Source: Xenococcaceae cyanobacterium MO_167.B27 (lineage in GTDB: Bacteria; Cyanobacteriota; Cyanobacteriia; Cyanobacteriales; Xenococcaceae). Taken from it: a stretch of DNA of 47,879 nucleotides. The stretch covers positions 1-47,879 of the forward strand of contig JASJCP010000062.1 in assembly GCA_030065935.1 (NCBI GenBank). The letters are read 5' to 3'. Position 1 is the stretch's first letter, and each line of letters opens with the position of its first letter. Below, one piece after another: positions 26,166 to 35,038 of the stretch. The translations under genes were made by a program, and so were the position numbers. Under the pieces are notes generated by a model. That model worked only from the letters and a program-made list of their open reading frames with translations. It made no database searches and was not told the DNA's origin.

Positions 26166-28046
26166 ATGTTACACATATTCAACGGCTTATTGGGCGATCG
26201 TAATAAGCAGGACAGTGCTATAGTTCCACAAACTCCAGCAGATGAGAACCAAGACCTTACTATATCAGATTCCTCAATTGAGCTAGCAGACTCTTTATCA
26301 CAAAAGGGGAAAGTGCAACAAGCGATCGCTTTGTACAGAGAAGAGATTGAAAAAAATCCCGATGCTGAGGAAATTAAACTAAAATTAGTCACATTGCTAC
26401 AACAGCAACATAATATCAGTGAATCGTATAAAAAATTAGCAACAGCCCTCAAAAAACAAGGTCAAACCGAACAAGCAGCAGAATACTATCGTCAAGCAAT
26501 TGTCCTTAAAAGTCTGATTAGTGATAGTAGCAACAAAGCTTCTCAAGTATCTGCTATTACCAAAGTCGATATATCCCCCAACGATGATTTATCAGATAGT
26601 GCTTTTTCCTTTACTCCTTTGATAGAAAAAACTTCACAACCAGAAAACTCTCAGAAAGAAAGTTTACAAATTCAAACAGCATCAGATACATCTGATTCTT
26701 CTTTAGCTGCTCCAGAAATTAACCTGGGAGAAAATACGGAAATTGCTTGGGAAACTGCCCAAATATATGTCGAACAAGCTTTAAATGCTTATGATAATTG
26801 CCAATGGCAAGAAACAGTGAATGCTTGTCAAAAAATCCTCGAAATTTTCCCAGAAATGGCTGAAGCTTACAAAATTTTGGGAAATGCGCTACAGAGGAGC
26901 GGTGAGACAAAAAAAGCAATGGAATGTTATGCTCAAGCCCTAAAAATTGAGCCAGATTTAGCTGTTGTATATACAGGCATTGGCAAACTCTACTACGAAC
27001 AACAAAAATGGCTTCAAGCCAAAGAATATTATCAGAAAGCCACTATTATTAATCCTCGATATCCTGAAGCTTATCATAATTTAGCAGGTGTTTGGCTGCA
27101 CTTGGGTCAGCCCGTGAAAGCAGAAGTTTGTGAACAAAAAGCTACTAGTCTAGAAGCTGAATTGTTATCTGATTCATCAGAAAATGTATTTTCTGATTCA
27201 ACTCAAGCTGCACAAGCAGTAGGAAATTATTACCAGTTGGCGCAAAACTCAGAAAAAAACCAGAAATGGCAAGAAGCAGCCCTTTACTACCGCAAAGCTT
27301 TAGAAATTAAAAACGCTAACTTTAATTACACTGTTGAGAATGGGGTCAATTTGAATGTTTCTTCCATTCTGACAAACAGTGACAACAGCAAAAACCAAAC
27401 AGAATTACAAAAAGCCATTCAATACTATTACTCTCAAGCACAAGTCAACCCGAATTCTGCTACAATCCAATTTACATTAGGTAATTTGTACGCCAAAAGC
27501 CAGCGATGGGAAGAAGCGATCGCATCTTATAAGCGAGTAATTAAAATTGAACCCACCTATGCACAAGCTAATATCAATCTAGCGAAAGCTCTAGCCAAAG
27601 TTGATAAACAAGCAGAGGCGTTAGACCATTTATACTGTGGTTATAGCATTAAGCCAGAATTAGCAACTGCTGATGATTTATTTAATTTAGGGAAGGCTCT
27701 AATCCAAAATGGCGATCGCAGAAGAGCCATTAATTGTTACTCTCTGGCGATCGATCTCAAACCCAACTTTGTAGTAGGTAATCATCAGTTAGCTCAAACC
27801 CTGAGCGAAATGGATCGCAGACAGGAAGCCATAGAATGCTATCGTCAAGCCATTGACGATAACCCCCAGGATGTAGATGCTTATTTTCATCTAGGAGAAC
27901 AATTTGTTGCTAGTAAGCAATGGGATGATGCAGTACAAGCTTATCGTCAATTACTAGAGTTACAGCCAAAATATCCTCAAGCATCTTATAAACTGAGTCG
28001 TGCTTTATCAGAAAAACTAAGATCAGAGTTAGGAGACAAACACTAA
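26166..28046 (+). CDS. Large TPR-repeat protein
   Basis: The 626-residue product is built from roughly ten tetratricopeptide repeats, in at least two blocks split by a Ser/Asp-rich linker (about residues 115-180). Repeats read as W..A...Y..A....P...EA...L...L...G....A, e.g. AYKILGNALQRSGETKKAMECYAQALKIEPDLA and IQFTLGNLYAKSQRWEEAIASYKRVIKIEPTYA. Such proteins are protein-protein scaffolds. No catalytic domain, signal peptide or membrane segment is seen, so it is likely cytoplasmic. It follows the structured region at 25.7-26.1 kb and is 4 bp from the truncated isochorismatase gene. No partner can be named. Confidence 0.85.
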   Translation: MLHIFNGLLGDRNKQDSAIVPQTPADENQDLTISDSSIELADSLSQKGKVQQAIALYREEIEKNPDAEEIKLKLVTLLQQQHNISESYKKLATALKKQGQTEQAAEYYRQAIVLKSLISDSSNKASQVSAITKVDISPNDDLSDSAFSFTPLIEKTSQPENSQKESLQIQTASDTSDSSLAAPEINLGENTEIAWETAQIYVEQALNAYDNCQWQETVNACQKILEIFPEMAEAYKILGNALQRSGETKKAMECYAQALKIEPDLAVVYTGIGKLYYEQQKWLQAKEYYQKATIINPRYPEAYHNLAGVWLHLGQPVKAEVCEQKATSLEAELLSDSSENVFSDSTQAAQAVGNYYQLAQNSEKNQKWQEAALYYRKALEIKNANFNYTVENGVNLNVSSILTNSDNSKNQTELQKAIQYYYSQAQVNPNSATIQFTLGNLYAKSQRWEEAIASYKRVIKIEPTYAQANINLAKALAKVDKQAEALDHLYCGYSIKPELATADDLFNLGKALIQNGDRRRAINCYSLAIDLKPNFVVGNHQLAQTLSEMDRRQEAIECYRQAIDDNPQDVDAYFHLGEQFVASKQWDDAVQAYRQLLELQPKYPQASYKLSRALSEKLRSELGDKH

Positions 28047-28055
28047 TAGTTGATC

Positions 28056-28280
28056 ATGCTGGATCGGAGTTGTAGAGTCACTATTCCCGATTTTTTTGCT
28101 CCTCACCAGGTACAAGAAATCTATCGTGTACCCTATCAACAGAGAGCAGCAGAAGCTAAAATCTATGCTCAACAGCATAGCATTAAGCCAGCAGTGGAGG
28201 ATAAAACTCGTATTTGCTTATTACTCATAGATGTGCAAAATACCTTTTGTCTTCCAGACTTTGAATTAGTAGAAGCGTAA
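28056..28280 (+). pseudogene. N-terminal fragment of an isochorismatase-like cysteine hydrolase
   Basis: The 74-codon frame carries RVPYQQRAAEA and DKTRICLLLIDVQNTFCLPDFELV, a clear match to the start of the cyanobacterial isochorismatase-family (cysteine hydrolase) protein, including the catalytic Asp of the ID-x-QN-x-FC motif. It then stops after FELVEA, where the intact family continues for well over 200 residues including the catalytic Cys. The rest of the gene is not found downstream; only an AT-rich spacer and a hairpin follow. It is a 3'-deleted remnant, in the same direction as the TPR gene and starting 10 bp after its stop. Confidence 0.85.
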
Positions 28281-28306
28281 TTAGTAATTAATAATTATTA
28301 GCTGTA

Positions 28307-28326
28307 GGGTGGGGTATTACCCACCC
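28307..28326. terminator. GGGTGGG/CCCACCC hairpin in a convergent gap
   Basis: A 7-bp perfect stem GGGTGGG (28,307-28,313) with CCCACCC (28,320-28,326) lies between the convergent isochorismatase remnant and UspA gene. It has relatives at 34,606 and 39,811, all in tail-to-tail gaps. There is no clear poly-T run, so intrinsic termination is plausible but unproven. Confidence 0.5.
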
Positions 28327-28333
28327 CAGAAAA

Positions 28334-29179
28334 CTATTCTTCTTGTCTAGCCAATAAAACGGGACATTCCGCTTTAACTCTTACATAGTCAGATAAAGAG
28401 CTACCTAAAAGACGATCAAGATCGGGTAAATTTTTAGCAATAGAAGGACGACGTTCTGGCGAACCCAATAAAATGAGATCGATCTCGTTATCTTCGGCAA
28501 GATTGCAAAGTTGTTGGGCAGGTCTGCCACCAGCTAGAATACAGCGATAGGATAAGCCTCTACTTTTAACTTTCTTAGCAGCATCACTTAATATCGGGTT
28601 ATTCTCTATATCTTCGGGAGATATTTCTAAACCTGGTTTGAGATCGGGGTTAATGCGAGTCAGATAAATTTCCGCGTCAGAGTATCCTTGAAACATGGAT
28701 AAAGCAGTATCTAAAGCGTATTGAGCAGCAGGAGATTTATCTATTGCTACCATAACTCGTTTAATTCTTTTAACATAGATATCGTCTTTTACCAGTAACA
28801 TTGAACGTTCTGTTAACTGAAAGACGTATTGACTAACAGAGTTACTCAGGAAAGATTGTAGTTTACCTAATCCTCGTGAACCCATGATAATCAAGTCAGC
28901 ATCTTGCTCTTTGGCAACTCTTAAAACCGTAGTTTTGGGTTCTCCTTCTTCCACAATAGAGGTAGCTTGGTTGCTATTGATGCCTAACTTTGTAACTAGT
29001 TCACTGATTTGAGCCTCTGCTTGAGCGATCGCATTTGTCTCTTCTTCCTTGGTTTTAGGAGAAACTACTCTGAGGATAAATAATTCAGCACTTTTAAAAG
29101 CAGGAAGTTCTAGCAAATACTTGAGCATATCCTGAGCATTGTCGGCACCAGAGTCAGCATATAAAATCTTTCTAAGCAT
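28334..29179 (-). CDS. Tandem universal-stress (UspA) protein
   Basis: This 281-residue protein has two UspA domains: residues 1-135 (KILYADSGADNAQDMLKYLLE...IIMGSRGLGKLQSFLSNSVSQYV) and about 140-280 (KRVMVAIDKSPAAQYALDTAL...LILLGSPERR). The first domain has the ATP-binding-like G-x2-G-x9-G-(S/T) pattern (GSRGLGKLQSFLSNSVS). The second is more divergent, with GSPERRPSIAKN in its place. Such proteins respond to stress by nucleotide binding. It converges on the isochorismatase remnant and is monocistronic. Confidence 0.9.
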   Translation of the reverse strand: MLRKILYADSGADNAQDMLKYLLELPAFKSAELFILRVVSPKTKEEETNAIAQAEAQISELVTKLGINSNQATSIVEEGEPKTTVLRVAKEQDADLIIMGSRGLGKLQSFLSNSVSQYVFQLTERSMLLVKDDIYVKRIKRVMVAIDKSPAAQYALDTALSMFQGYSDAEIYLTRINPDLKPGLEISPEDIENNPILSDAAKKVKSRGLSYRCILAGGRPAQQLCNLAEDNEIDLILLGSPERRPSIAKNLPDLDRLLGSSLSDYVRVKAECPVLLARQEE

Positions 29180-29659
29180 GGTTAAGTTAACCTAATTCTG
29201 TCATCTTTAACTGTTACATTGGTTATGTTTCTAGATTATGAGAATGTTGTACCCATCCACTAGTGTGGCGTATGAAACTTAACAACTCTGTGTTCTCTTT
29301 GAAATTAGATTAGTTACTAAAACAGAAGTAACTCGATATGATTAATCCACACAATGTTTTGCTATTGCGCTTCTTGCCTCTAACTACTTAGGTGAATTTT
29401 CCATAAAAATACTGACGAAGTCCAAGCAGGCTCCGTCGTCAGAAGGCGGAGTACCTTGGACTCTCTTGCTAAATTTTCGCTGAAAATAGTCTATTTTCCT
29501 CGACACTCTCCAATAACCCCCATAAGCTGAAATTAAGTCAACTTGCGATGTAATTTAGACAAGAAAGAATAATGAAGGGAACTAAGATTTTTGGGGCGAT
29601 CGTAGTAACTTTATTCTCACTGGATTTATTTTTCAGGGTATAGTTTTAAAATTCAACTT
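29180..29659. other. 480-bp gap with a long branched hairpin
   Basis: No genes. It contains a clear stem: AGTCCAAG (29,419-29,426) with CTTGGACT (29,455-29,462), enclosing a second stem CTCCG (29,431-29,435) with CGGAG (29,447-29,451). It could be a repeat element or RNA structure; no match is known to me. Confidence 0.55.
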
Positions 29660-30295
29660 ATGAATATAACCTTACTGAGAAATAGTTGGCATAATTTATT
29701 ACAAGAATTCCAAGCTTATTCTCAATTAGAAGAAGCAATCTTTGCTGATTTAGTTAAAGCTTATTCTCATCCTGCAAGGCACTATCATAACCTAGAACAT
29801 ATTAAACAGATTTTAAATTTGATTGAAACGGTGAGAGAAATAAGCGATCGCTTCGCTATCTTACAATTTTCTGCTTGGTTTCATGATTATGTTTATCATC
29901 CTCAAGCTAAAAATAATGAGGTAAAAAGTGCAGTTTATGCCGAAAAAAATCTTAAAAATTTGAAGATATCTCCAGATATTATTCAATTAGTAAAACAAAT
30001 TATTCTGAGTACTCAAAAACATGAACCATTAACAGATAACATCGATAATTTAATCTTTTTGGATACTGACTTATCTATTTTAGGCACATCCCTAGATAAG
30101 TATTTTAAATATGTCCAAGCAATACGTCAAGAATATATCTGGTTAAGCGATGGAGATTATCAACAAGGTAGAAAACAAGTTTTAACCAATTTTTTAGCTA
30201 GAGAAAGAATTTATTACACTGATTATTTCTATCAACAGTTAGAAGTGCAAGCAAGAACTAATTTAAAAGCAGAAATAGAAATTTATTCTTATTAA
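29660..30295 (+). CDS. HD-superfamily predicted metal-dependent phosphohydrolase
   Basis: This 211-residue protein belongs to the HD-type hydrolases of COG4339 type. It shows the first metal-binding His in ARHYHNLEHIKQIL and the HD doublet in FSAWFHDYVYHP, followed by a further acidic motif LIFLDTDLSILG. Members are predicted phosphohydrolases of unknown substrate. The length is usual. It stands alone between a long gap and a small frame leading to the heme-sensor gene. Confidence 0.78.
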   Translation: MNITLLRNSWHNLLQEFQAYSQLEEAIFADLVKAYSHPARHYHNLEHIKQILNLIETVREISDRFAILQFSAWFHDYVYHPQAKNNEVKSAVYAEKNLKNLKISPDIIQLVKQIILSTQKHEPLTDNIDNLIFLDTDLSILGTSLDKYFKYVQAIRQEYIWLSDGDYQQGRKQVLTNFLARERIYYTDYFYQQLEVQARTNLKAEIEIYSY

Positions 30296-30364
30296 TAAGG
30301 TCTAAGTAAATTATTTGATCCACCCTAGTAGCTATTAATAGCTTACACTATGTTGTGCGATCGC

Positions 30365-30517
30365 ATGACTCAAAACACTATTACTCCCAATGTCAATGTT
30401 AAAGATGATTTAGCTGACTTAATTGAAGGGTGTGCAATACGGGATAATAATAAATTATTAGATTCCTCAAAAATCTATTTTTTATCAACTAAATTAAGAT
30501 GCGATTACCCTGGTTAG
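30365..30517 (+). CDS. Possible small ORF (50 aa) overlapping the DUF3365 gene start
   Basis: An open frame of 50 codons (MTQNTITPNVNVKDDLADLIEGCAIRDNN...) ends 19 bp inside the next gene. An earlier in-frame ATG at 30,350 also exists. The composition looks protein-like (acidic, with helix-like spacing), but I recognise no family. It could be a truncated N-terminus or a leader peptide. Weak. Confidence 0.25.
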   Translation: MTQNTITPNVNVKDDLADLIEGCAIRDNNKLLDSSKIYFLSTKLRCDYPG

Positions 30518-31461
30518 AAAAACTAAAATACCTCAATCTCAGAAAACAATTAAGCTTAATACTGACTATTATTTTTGTCGGAGGAATTGCTCTTAGTGCT
30601 TCCATCATCGCTGCTATGATGAATGTCAAAGCCCAAAATGAAATTTCTTTACAGGCGCAAATACTTCTAGAAACCACCGACGCTGTCCGAGATTACACAA
30701 ATAATCAAATTACTCCTTACTTACAACAAGACTCACAAGGACTATTTTTACCTCAGACTATCCCTTCTTACTCAGCACGGGAAGTATTTGAGAAGTTTCG
30801 TGGAAATCAAGATAGAAAAGATTATTTTTATAAAGAAGCGACACTTAATCCTACTAATCTTAGAGATAAAGCGGATTCCTTTGAAACAGATCTTATTAAT
30901 CAATTCCGTCGAGAAACAAGCACAGAAAATTTGATAGGATTTCGTTCAATAGCTGATAATAAACTATTTTATATTGCTCGACCCTTAGCAATTACTGACT
31001 CTAGTTGTCTCCAATGCCACAGTACACCAGAAGCTGCTCCTAAAAGTATGATTGAACGCTATGGAAAAGATAATGGGTTTGGATGGAAACTTAATGAAAT
31101 TGTTACAGCTAGGATGATTTATGTCCCAGCCAATAAAGTTTTGCAAACAGCCCGTCAATCTTTTATAAGGGCTATAAGCGTTATAGTAGCAATTTTTGCT
31201 ATTACGATATTCATACTTAATTGGTGGCTAAATCGATATATCGTTCGTCCTCTAAACCGAATGAGCAAAACAGCAGAAGCAGTGAGTCAGGGACATATTG
31301 AAGCTGAATTCGAGGAAAATTCTCAGGATGAAGTACGTCGGTACGATGAAGTAGGTCGGTTGGCAAAAGCCTTTGGTTTGATGCAAACTAGCTTAAAAAT
31401 TAGCATCAACAAGCTCGAAGAATTTGCTACTAAACTTCGTAATTTAGATTCTTCCCAATAG
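30499..31461 (+). CDS. DUF3365 (Tll0287-like) c-type heme sensor with HAMP domain and no output domain
   Basis: This 320-residue membrane protein has TM1 (about 17-40), an extracytoplasmic DUF3365 domain containing the c-heme motif C170-LQ-C173-H174, TM2 (about 224-247), a HAMP domain (RPLNRMSKTAEAVSQGHIEAEF) and a coiled tail. Tll0287-type proteins carry covalently bound heme and are thought to sense redox or gas ligands. Here the HAMP is not followed by a kinase or cyclase; the protein stops after about 30 residues. The stop lies 17 bp into the 3' end of the convergent Ser/Thr kinase gene. Function as a split sensor is inferred. Confidence 0.8.
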   Translation: MRLPWLEKLKYLNLRKQLSLILTIIFVGGIALSASIIAAMMNVKAQNEISLQAQILLETTDAVRDYTNNQITPYLQQDSQGLFLPQTIPSYSAREVFEKFRGNQDRKDYFYKEATLNPTNLRDKADSFETDLINQFRRETSTENLIGFRSIADNKLFYIARPLAITDSSCLQCHSTPEAAPKSMIERYGKDNGFGWKLNEIVTARMIYVPANKVLQTARQSFIRAISVIVAIFAITIFILNWWLNRYIVRPLNRMSKTAEAVSQGHIEAEFEENSQDEVRRYDEVGRLAKAFGLMQTSLKISINKLEEFATKLRNLDSSQ

Positions 31462-32892
31462 ATTTTTTTTGAACTGTGTGGCTTTTCTAGAGTCGGGAAT
31501 TTCGGCAGCTAACCTTTCAATTAGCTGTTGTAAGTTTATTTGAGGATTTATTGTTAAGATATCTTTAACAATAAAATTAGATAAAGGTCCTATATACTTA
31601 GCTAGTTCTTGCTGACACAACGCAATAAGTTCAGGGTTCAGTAAATCATGGTTTGTGTCAGTTTTAGATGAGGATTTTTTCAGGATTGTTGTGAACTGTT
31701 GCGCTTTTCTAGAGTCAGGAATTTCGGAAGCTAACCTTTCAATCAGTTGTTGTAAAGTTATTTGGGGATTTTTTGTTAAGACATCTTTAACCACAAAATC
31801 AGATAAAGGTCCTATATACTTAGCCAGTTGTTCCTGACAAAATGCAATAAGTTCAGGGTTAAGAAAATCATTCTTTGTGTCAGTTTTAGATGAGGATTTT
31901 TCTAGTGTTTGAGGAGGTAAATTAGACTTAGATTGAGTAGAATTAGCTATTGGTTTGCTTGGTGGTGAATCTTCGCGAATCACAGGAGATGGTTTATTGG
32001 CAACAGAGTTATAAATAACTTTTTCTACTACGGTTGAATCATAGTATTTGCCACTGTTTGGCTGAACCAATGATGAGTTATTGGTAAAATGATCTATAGC
32101 TTCGATTACTTCACTAGCTGACTGATAGCGTTCTTTGAAATTATACCGAGTCATTTTCGATAGAATTTCCCCTAGGCGAGGACTTACCTTTGCTTGTTGC
32201 TGCCAGATTAGTTCTCTTTCTTCGTCCTCTTGTAAATCTAGAGGACTACAACCAATCAAAGCTTCAATGGCAATTACCCCCAAAGCATAGATATCGCTAT
32301 TAAAACGAGGTTTGCCTCTTGCCTGTTCTTCTGGCATATAGCCTCGGGTGCCGATCGCTACAGTTGAAGATAACAATCTACTTTGGTTAAGTATAACCTC
32401 TTTTACTGCCCCAAAATCCACTAAAAATAATCTATTATCTTGTTGACGACAAATAAGGTTTCCTGGTTTTACGTCTCGGTGAATTACCCCTTGAGAATGA
32501 ATGTAGTCTAATATATTTAAACAGTTTTGTAGAAGTTTAATTACTCTGGTTTCTGACCAAGGTTTACCTGGTATTAATTTCTCGCTTAGAGAAGGACCTT
32601 CTATATATTGCTGAACTAGATAAAATTCTTGCTTTTCTGTAAAATAAGCTAGGAGTTGCGGAATTCTCTCGCGATCTCCTAATTTTTGCAATGTTTTGGC
32701 TTCAGTTTCAAATAAACGTTTAGCTATATCTAATAACTGACTATCATTGAAGATAGGATTAAGTTTTTTGACTACGCATTTAGGATTTCCTGGCAACATG
32801 GTATCTTCTGCCAAATAAGTTTTTCCAAAACTTCCTGCTGCTAATTTTTTAATTAATAGATAGCGTGAAGCTAATACTTTTTCTCCAAACAT
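31444..32892 (-). CDS. Eukaryotic-type Ser/Thr protein kinase with duplicated helical tail
   Basis: This 482-residue kinase carries a Gly-rich loop (LAAGSFGKTYLAED), the ATP-binding K42, catalytic loop HRDVKPGN (D140) and metal-binding DFG (D159). After the kinase domain (about residues 10-270) a Ser/Pro-rich linker leads to two repeats of about 65-70 residues each, matching FLNPELIA.CQ.ELAKYIGPLS.F.VKD.LT.NPQI.LQQLIERLA.EIPDSRKA.QF. The two copies are about 80% identical, so the duplication is recent. The tail may bind the kinase's activator or partner. No membrane segment. Confidence 0.88.
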   Translation of the reverse strand: MFGEKVLASRYLLIKKLAAGSFGKTYLAEDTMLPGNPKCVVKKLNPIFNDSQLLDIAKRLFETEAKTLQKLGDRERIPQLLAYFTEKQEFYLVQQYIEGPSLSEKLIPGKPWSETRVIKLLQNCLNILDYIHSQGVIHRDVKPGNLICRQQDNRLFLVDFGAVKEVILNQSRLLSSTVAIGTRGYMPEEQARGKPRFNSDIYALGVIAIEALIGCSPLDLQEDEERELIWQQQAKVSPRLGEILSKMTRYNFKERYQSASEVIEAIDHFTNNSSLVQPNSGKYYDSTVVEKVIYNSVANKPSPVIREDSPPSKPIANSTQSKSNLPPQTLEKSSSKTDTKNDFLNPELIAFCQEQLAKYIGPLSDFVVKDVLTKNPQITLQQLIERLASEIPDSRKAQQFTTILKKSSSKTDTNHDLLNPELIALCQQELAKYIGPLSNFIVKDILTINPQINLQQLIERLAAEIPDSRKATQFKKNLLGRI

Positions 32893-33191
32893 TGATTTTA
32901 ATAATTCTACCTACATTCAGTATGCTATTGTTAAACTCTCAATCCATCCAGTGACCTCACCCCACCCCTATTCTAGGGCGATGCCCCATCCTCCCAGGTA
33001 ATTGTTAATTAAACATCACATTGTTTACTCTAATTAATCGCTATTTTATAACTGCTCTATTTAGTTTCCTAATGCTTTTAACTACTTCTATAGTTACAGC
33101 ATAAACCAATTATAATATTAACAATAACTATTTATAACAGTGCCAATAATTATATGATCTTGGAAAACAAAATGCAGCTATTTCTATTTGA
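32893..33191. other. Gap before the decayed TPR gene
   Basis: About 300 bp without a credible gene. It includes a GGGCGATGCCC hairpin near 32,977-32,987 and AT-rich stretches. Nothing else notable. Confidence 0.35.
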
Positions 33192-34214
33192 CAACTGGGG
33201 ATAAAAGAATATACTAAACAAGATAATTTACGCAATCAAGCTGTTAGTTGTAATTCTCTCGTGACTGCTTATCAAGATTTAGGAAACTGGCAACAATCAG
33301 CAGTAGCAATTACTAAAGCTACTGAACTTTTAGAAACTGTTAAAGATGATTTCCTTTATGCTCAATTCCTTAATATCCAAGGAAGTTTACAAGGTAAAAC
33401 AGGAGAATTATAAAAAGCGATCGCTACATAGAAAATAGCAAAAAATATTTATCAATATTTAGATGCAGTAGAGCCATTATTAAGAACTAAAATTAATCAA
33501 GCACAAGCTTATCGTAGTTTGGGTTATGGATTGCGATCGCAAAAAATCTTAGAACAAGCTAAAGCTCTACAAAGTTTGGGCATAAGTTTACGTTCCACAG
33601 GGGATTTATCACAATCTCAAGTAGTATTAGAAAAAAGTTTATCAATTGCTAAAGAATTAAATCTCAACCAGATTAATTCTATTAGACTCAGTTGAGCCAA
33701 TACTGCTCAAGCCAGAGAATATTGGACAACCGCTCAAGTACTTTATCAACAAATTAGAATTGCTACTACCCATCAACCAACTAAACTAAAAGCCAATATC
33801 AACCTAATAAATTTATTAATAAAAACCGAACAAAATCAAATAGCTTTACAACTATTACCCTAGACTCTTACAGATTTAGATAATCTTGCTAATAGTATTG
33901 AAAAAACTAAATTGCAAATTAATCTTGCAACCAGTTTAATTAATCTTGGGGGAGAATCAAATAATAAAACTCCCGATCTTCTTCAACAAACAATTACCCA
34001 AGCACAACAATTAAATAACCCCAAATTAGAATCCTCTGCCCTAGGAAAATTAGGACATTATTACGAACAAAATCAACAATGGCAACAAGCACAAACAGCA
34101 ACAGAAAAAGCCATATTACTTGCAAATAATAGTCGTGCTGATGATATCGCCGTACAGTGGTATTGGCAAAAAGGAAGAATACTTAAAACCACATTTAAGA
34201 CCAATTCTATTTAG
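33192..34214 (+). pseudogene. TPR gene (CHAT-protein type) inactivated by in-frame stops only
   Basis: One reading frame, phase 0 (33,192 to the TAG ending at 34,214), encodes continuous TPR-like sequence: NSLVTAYQDLGNWQQSAVAITKATELL, LRTKINQAQAYRSLGYG, LGISLRSTGDLSQSQVVLEKSLSIAKEL, LGKLGHYYEQNQQWQQAQTATEKAILL. It is cut by four stops: TAA at 33,411, TAG at 33,429, TGA at 33,693 and TAG at 33,861, plus a TGA at 33,189 before it. No frameshift is needed. It resembles the N-terminal TPR part of cyanobacterial CHAT-domain proteins; the CHAT protease-like domain is absent. Each stop is one transition away from a Gln, Arg or Trp codon. Confidence 0.8.
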
Positions 34215-34295
34215 GATTGCTACACTTCGGTTGAAAAAGGCAAGAGATTCAGAGAATTGATTTATAGCCGTATTTTTGGAAATTGGTATAGCGTT

Positions 34296-34583
34296 ATGGA
34301 AACTCAAGATCAAAAACATCCTAGACAAAAAAGCGATCGCGCTGTCTTAGACAATTTACTTAAAGCACAAGCCAACGACTATAATCTATTAGAGTTAGCC
34401 CGTCTAACTATTCGCTATCGGGGCTTTCCAGGGGCAAGAGATATTCAACAAGACTTACAAAAAGTATTGCATAATTGGCAGCTTACAGAAGAACAATTGT
34501 ATGAAAAAACTCGCCAAATTTATGCCTTAGAAAACCCTTACCGCGATCGCTTTAAATCCGATAATAAGCAAGATTGGACTTAA
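34296..34583 (+). CDS. DUF3288 family protein
   Basis: From the ATG at 34,296 the protein has 95 residues: METQDQKHPRQKSDRAVLDNLLKA, then NDYNLLELARLTIRYRGFPGARDIQQDLQKVL and TRQIYALENPYRDRF...QDWT. This is the full pattern of DUF3288, a small protein of unknown function found in cyanobacteria. An upstream in-frame start at 34,257 would add residues (MIYSRIFGNWYSV) that come from the pseudogene's downstream sequence, so I reject it. It is tail-to-tail with the ferredoxin gene, with a hairpin between. Confidence 0.88.
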   Translation: METQDQKHPRQKSDRAVLDNLLKAQANDYNLLELARLTIRYRGFPGARDIQQDLQKVLHNWQLTEEQLYEKTRQIYALENPYRDRFKSDNKQDWT

Positions 34584-34605
34584 TCTAACAATAAATACAA
34601 TCTAA

Positions 34606-34622
34606 GGTGGGCAATGCCCACC
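34606..34622. terminator. GGTGGGC/GCCCACC hairpin in a convergent gap
   Basis: A 7-bp perfect stem with an AAT loop sits between DUF3288 (+) and the ferredoxin gene (-). It is a close relative of hairpins at 28,307 and 39,811, and is a probable bidirectional terminator, though without a clear T-run. Confidence 0.55.
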
Positions 34623-34630
34623 CTCATAAT

Positions 34631-35038
34631 TTACGATTTTCTGTGGTCTTGGCGAGTTACTTTTTGAGGAAACCCTAAGTTATGAATTACTTGATATTTC
34701 CTCTGTGCTTCTAATTGTTTCAACTCAGTATAGTCTTTCCAATGGATACAGTTAACAGGACAAGTATCCATTGCTTCTTCTATTAACTCTTCTGAGTCTC
34801 CATCCTGATTAAAAACCCTAGCTCGCCCATGTTCTGGTTCGATATAAAAAGTATTGGGAGCAGTGTGAGCGCAATGCTTACAACCGATACAGGTAGTCTC
34901 ATCTACATAAGCACCCTTTTGTCGGAATGCTCCTCCCAATTCTGGCTCGAAACCAGTTCTTTCAGAAGAATCTCGAAAAATACCCCCTAACTCTGGCTCA
35001 AAACCAGTGGGTTCGGGGGCAGAAGCAAAATCGGACAT
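34631..35038 (-). CDS. Ferredoxin with duplicated N-terminal TGFEPELGG motif
   Basis: This 135-residue ferredoxin has one cluster motif, C50-x2-C53-x2-C56 (TTCIGCKHCAHTAP) with C93 in DTCPVNC completing a likely [4Fe-4S] site. Unusually, the N-terminus holds two copies of TGFEPELGG (residues 11-19 and 28-36), a disordered, acidic extension. The gene is the last of a three-gene operon, DUF2997-DUF1257-ferredoxin, with 1-bp overlap (35,038) to the DUF1257 gene. This trio is conserved in cyanobacteria. The extension may help it dock on the partners; redox role inferred. Confidence 0.88.
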   Translation of the reverse strand: MSDFASAPEPTGFEPELGGIFRDSSERTGFEPELGGAFRQKGAYVDETTCIGCKHCAHTAPNTFYIEPEHGRARVFNQDGDSEELIEEAMDTCPVNCIHWKDYTELKQLEAQRKYQVIHNLGFPQKVTRQDHRKS

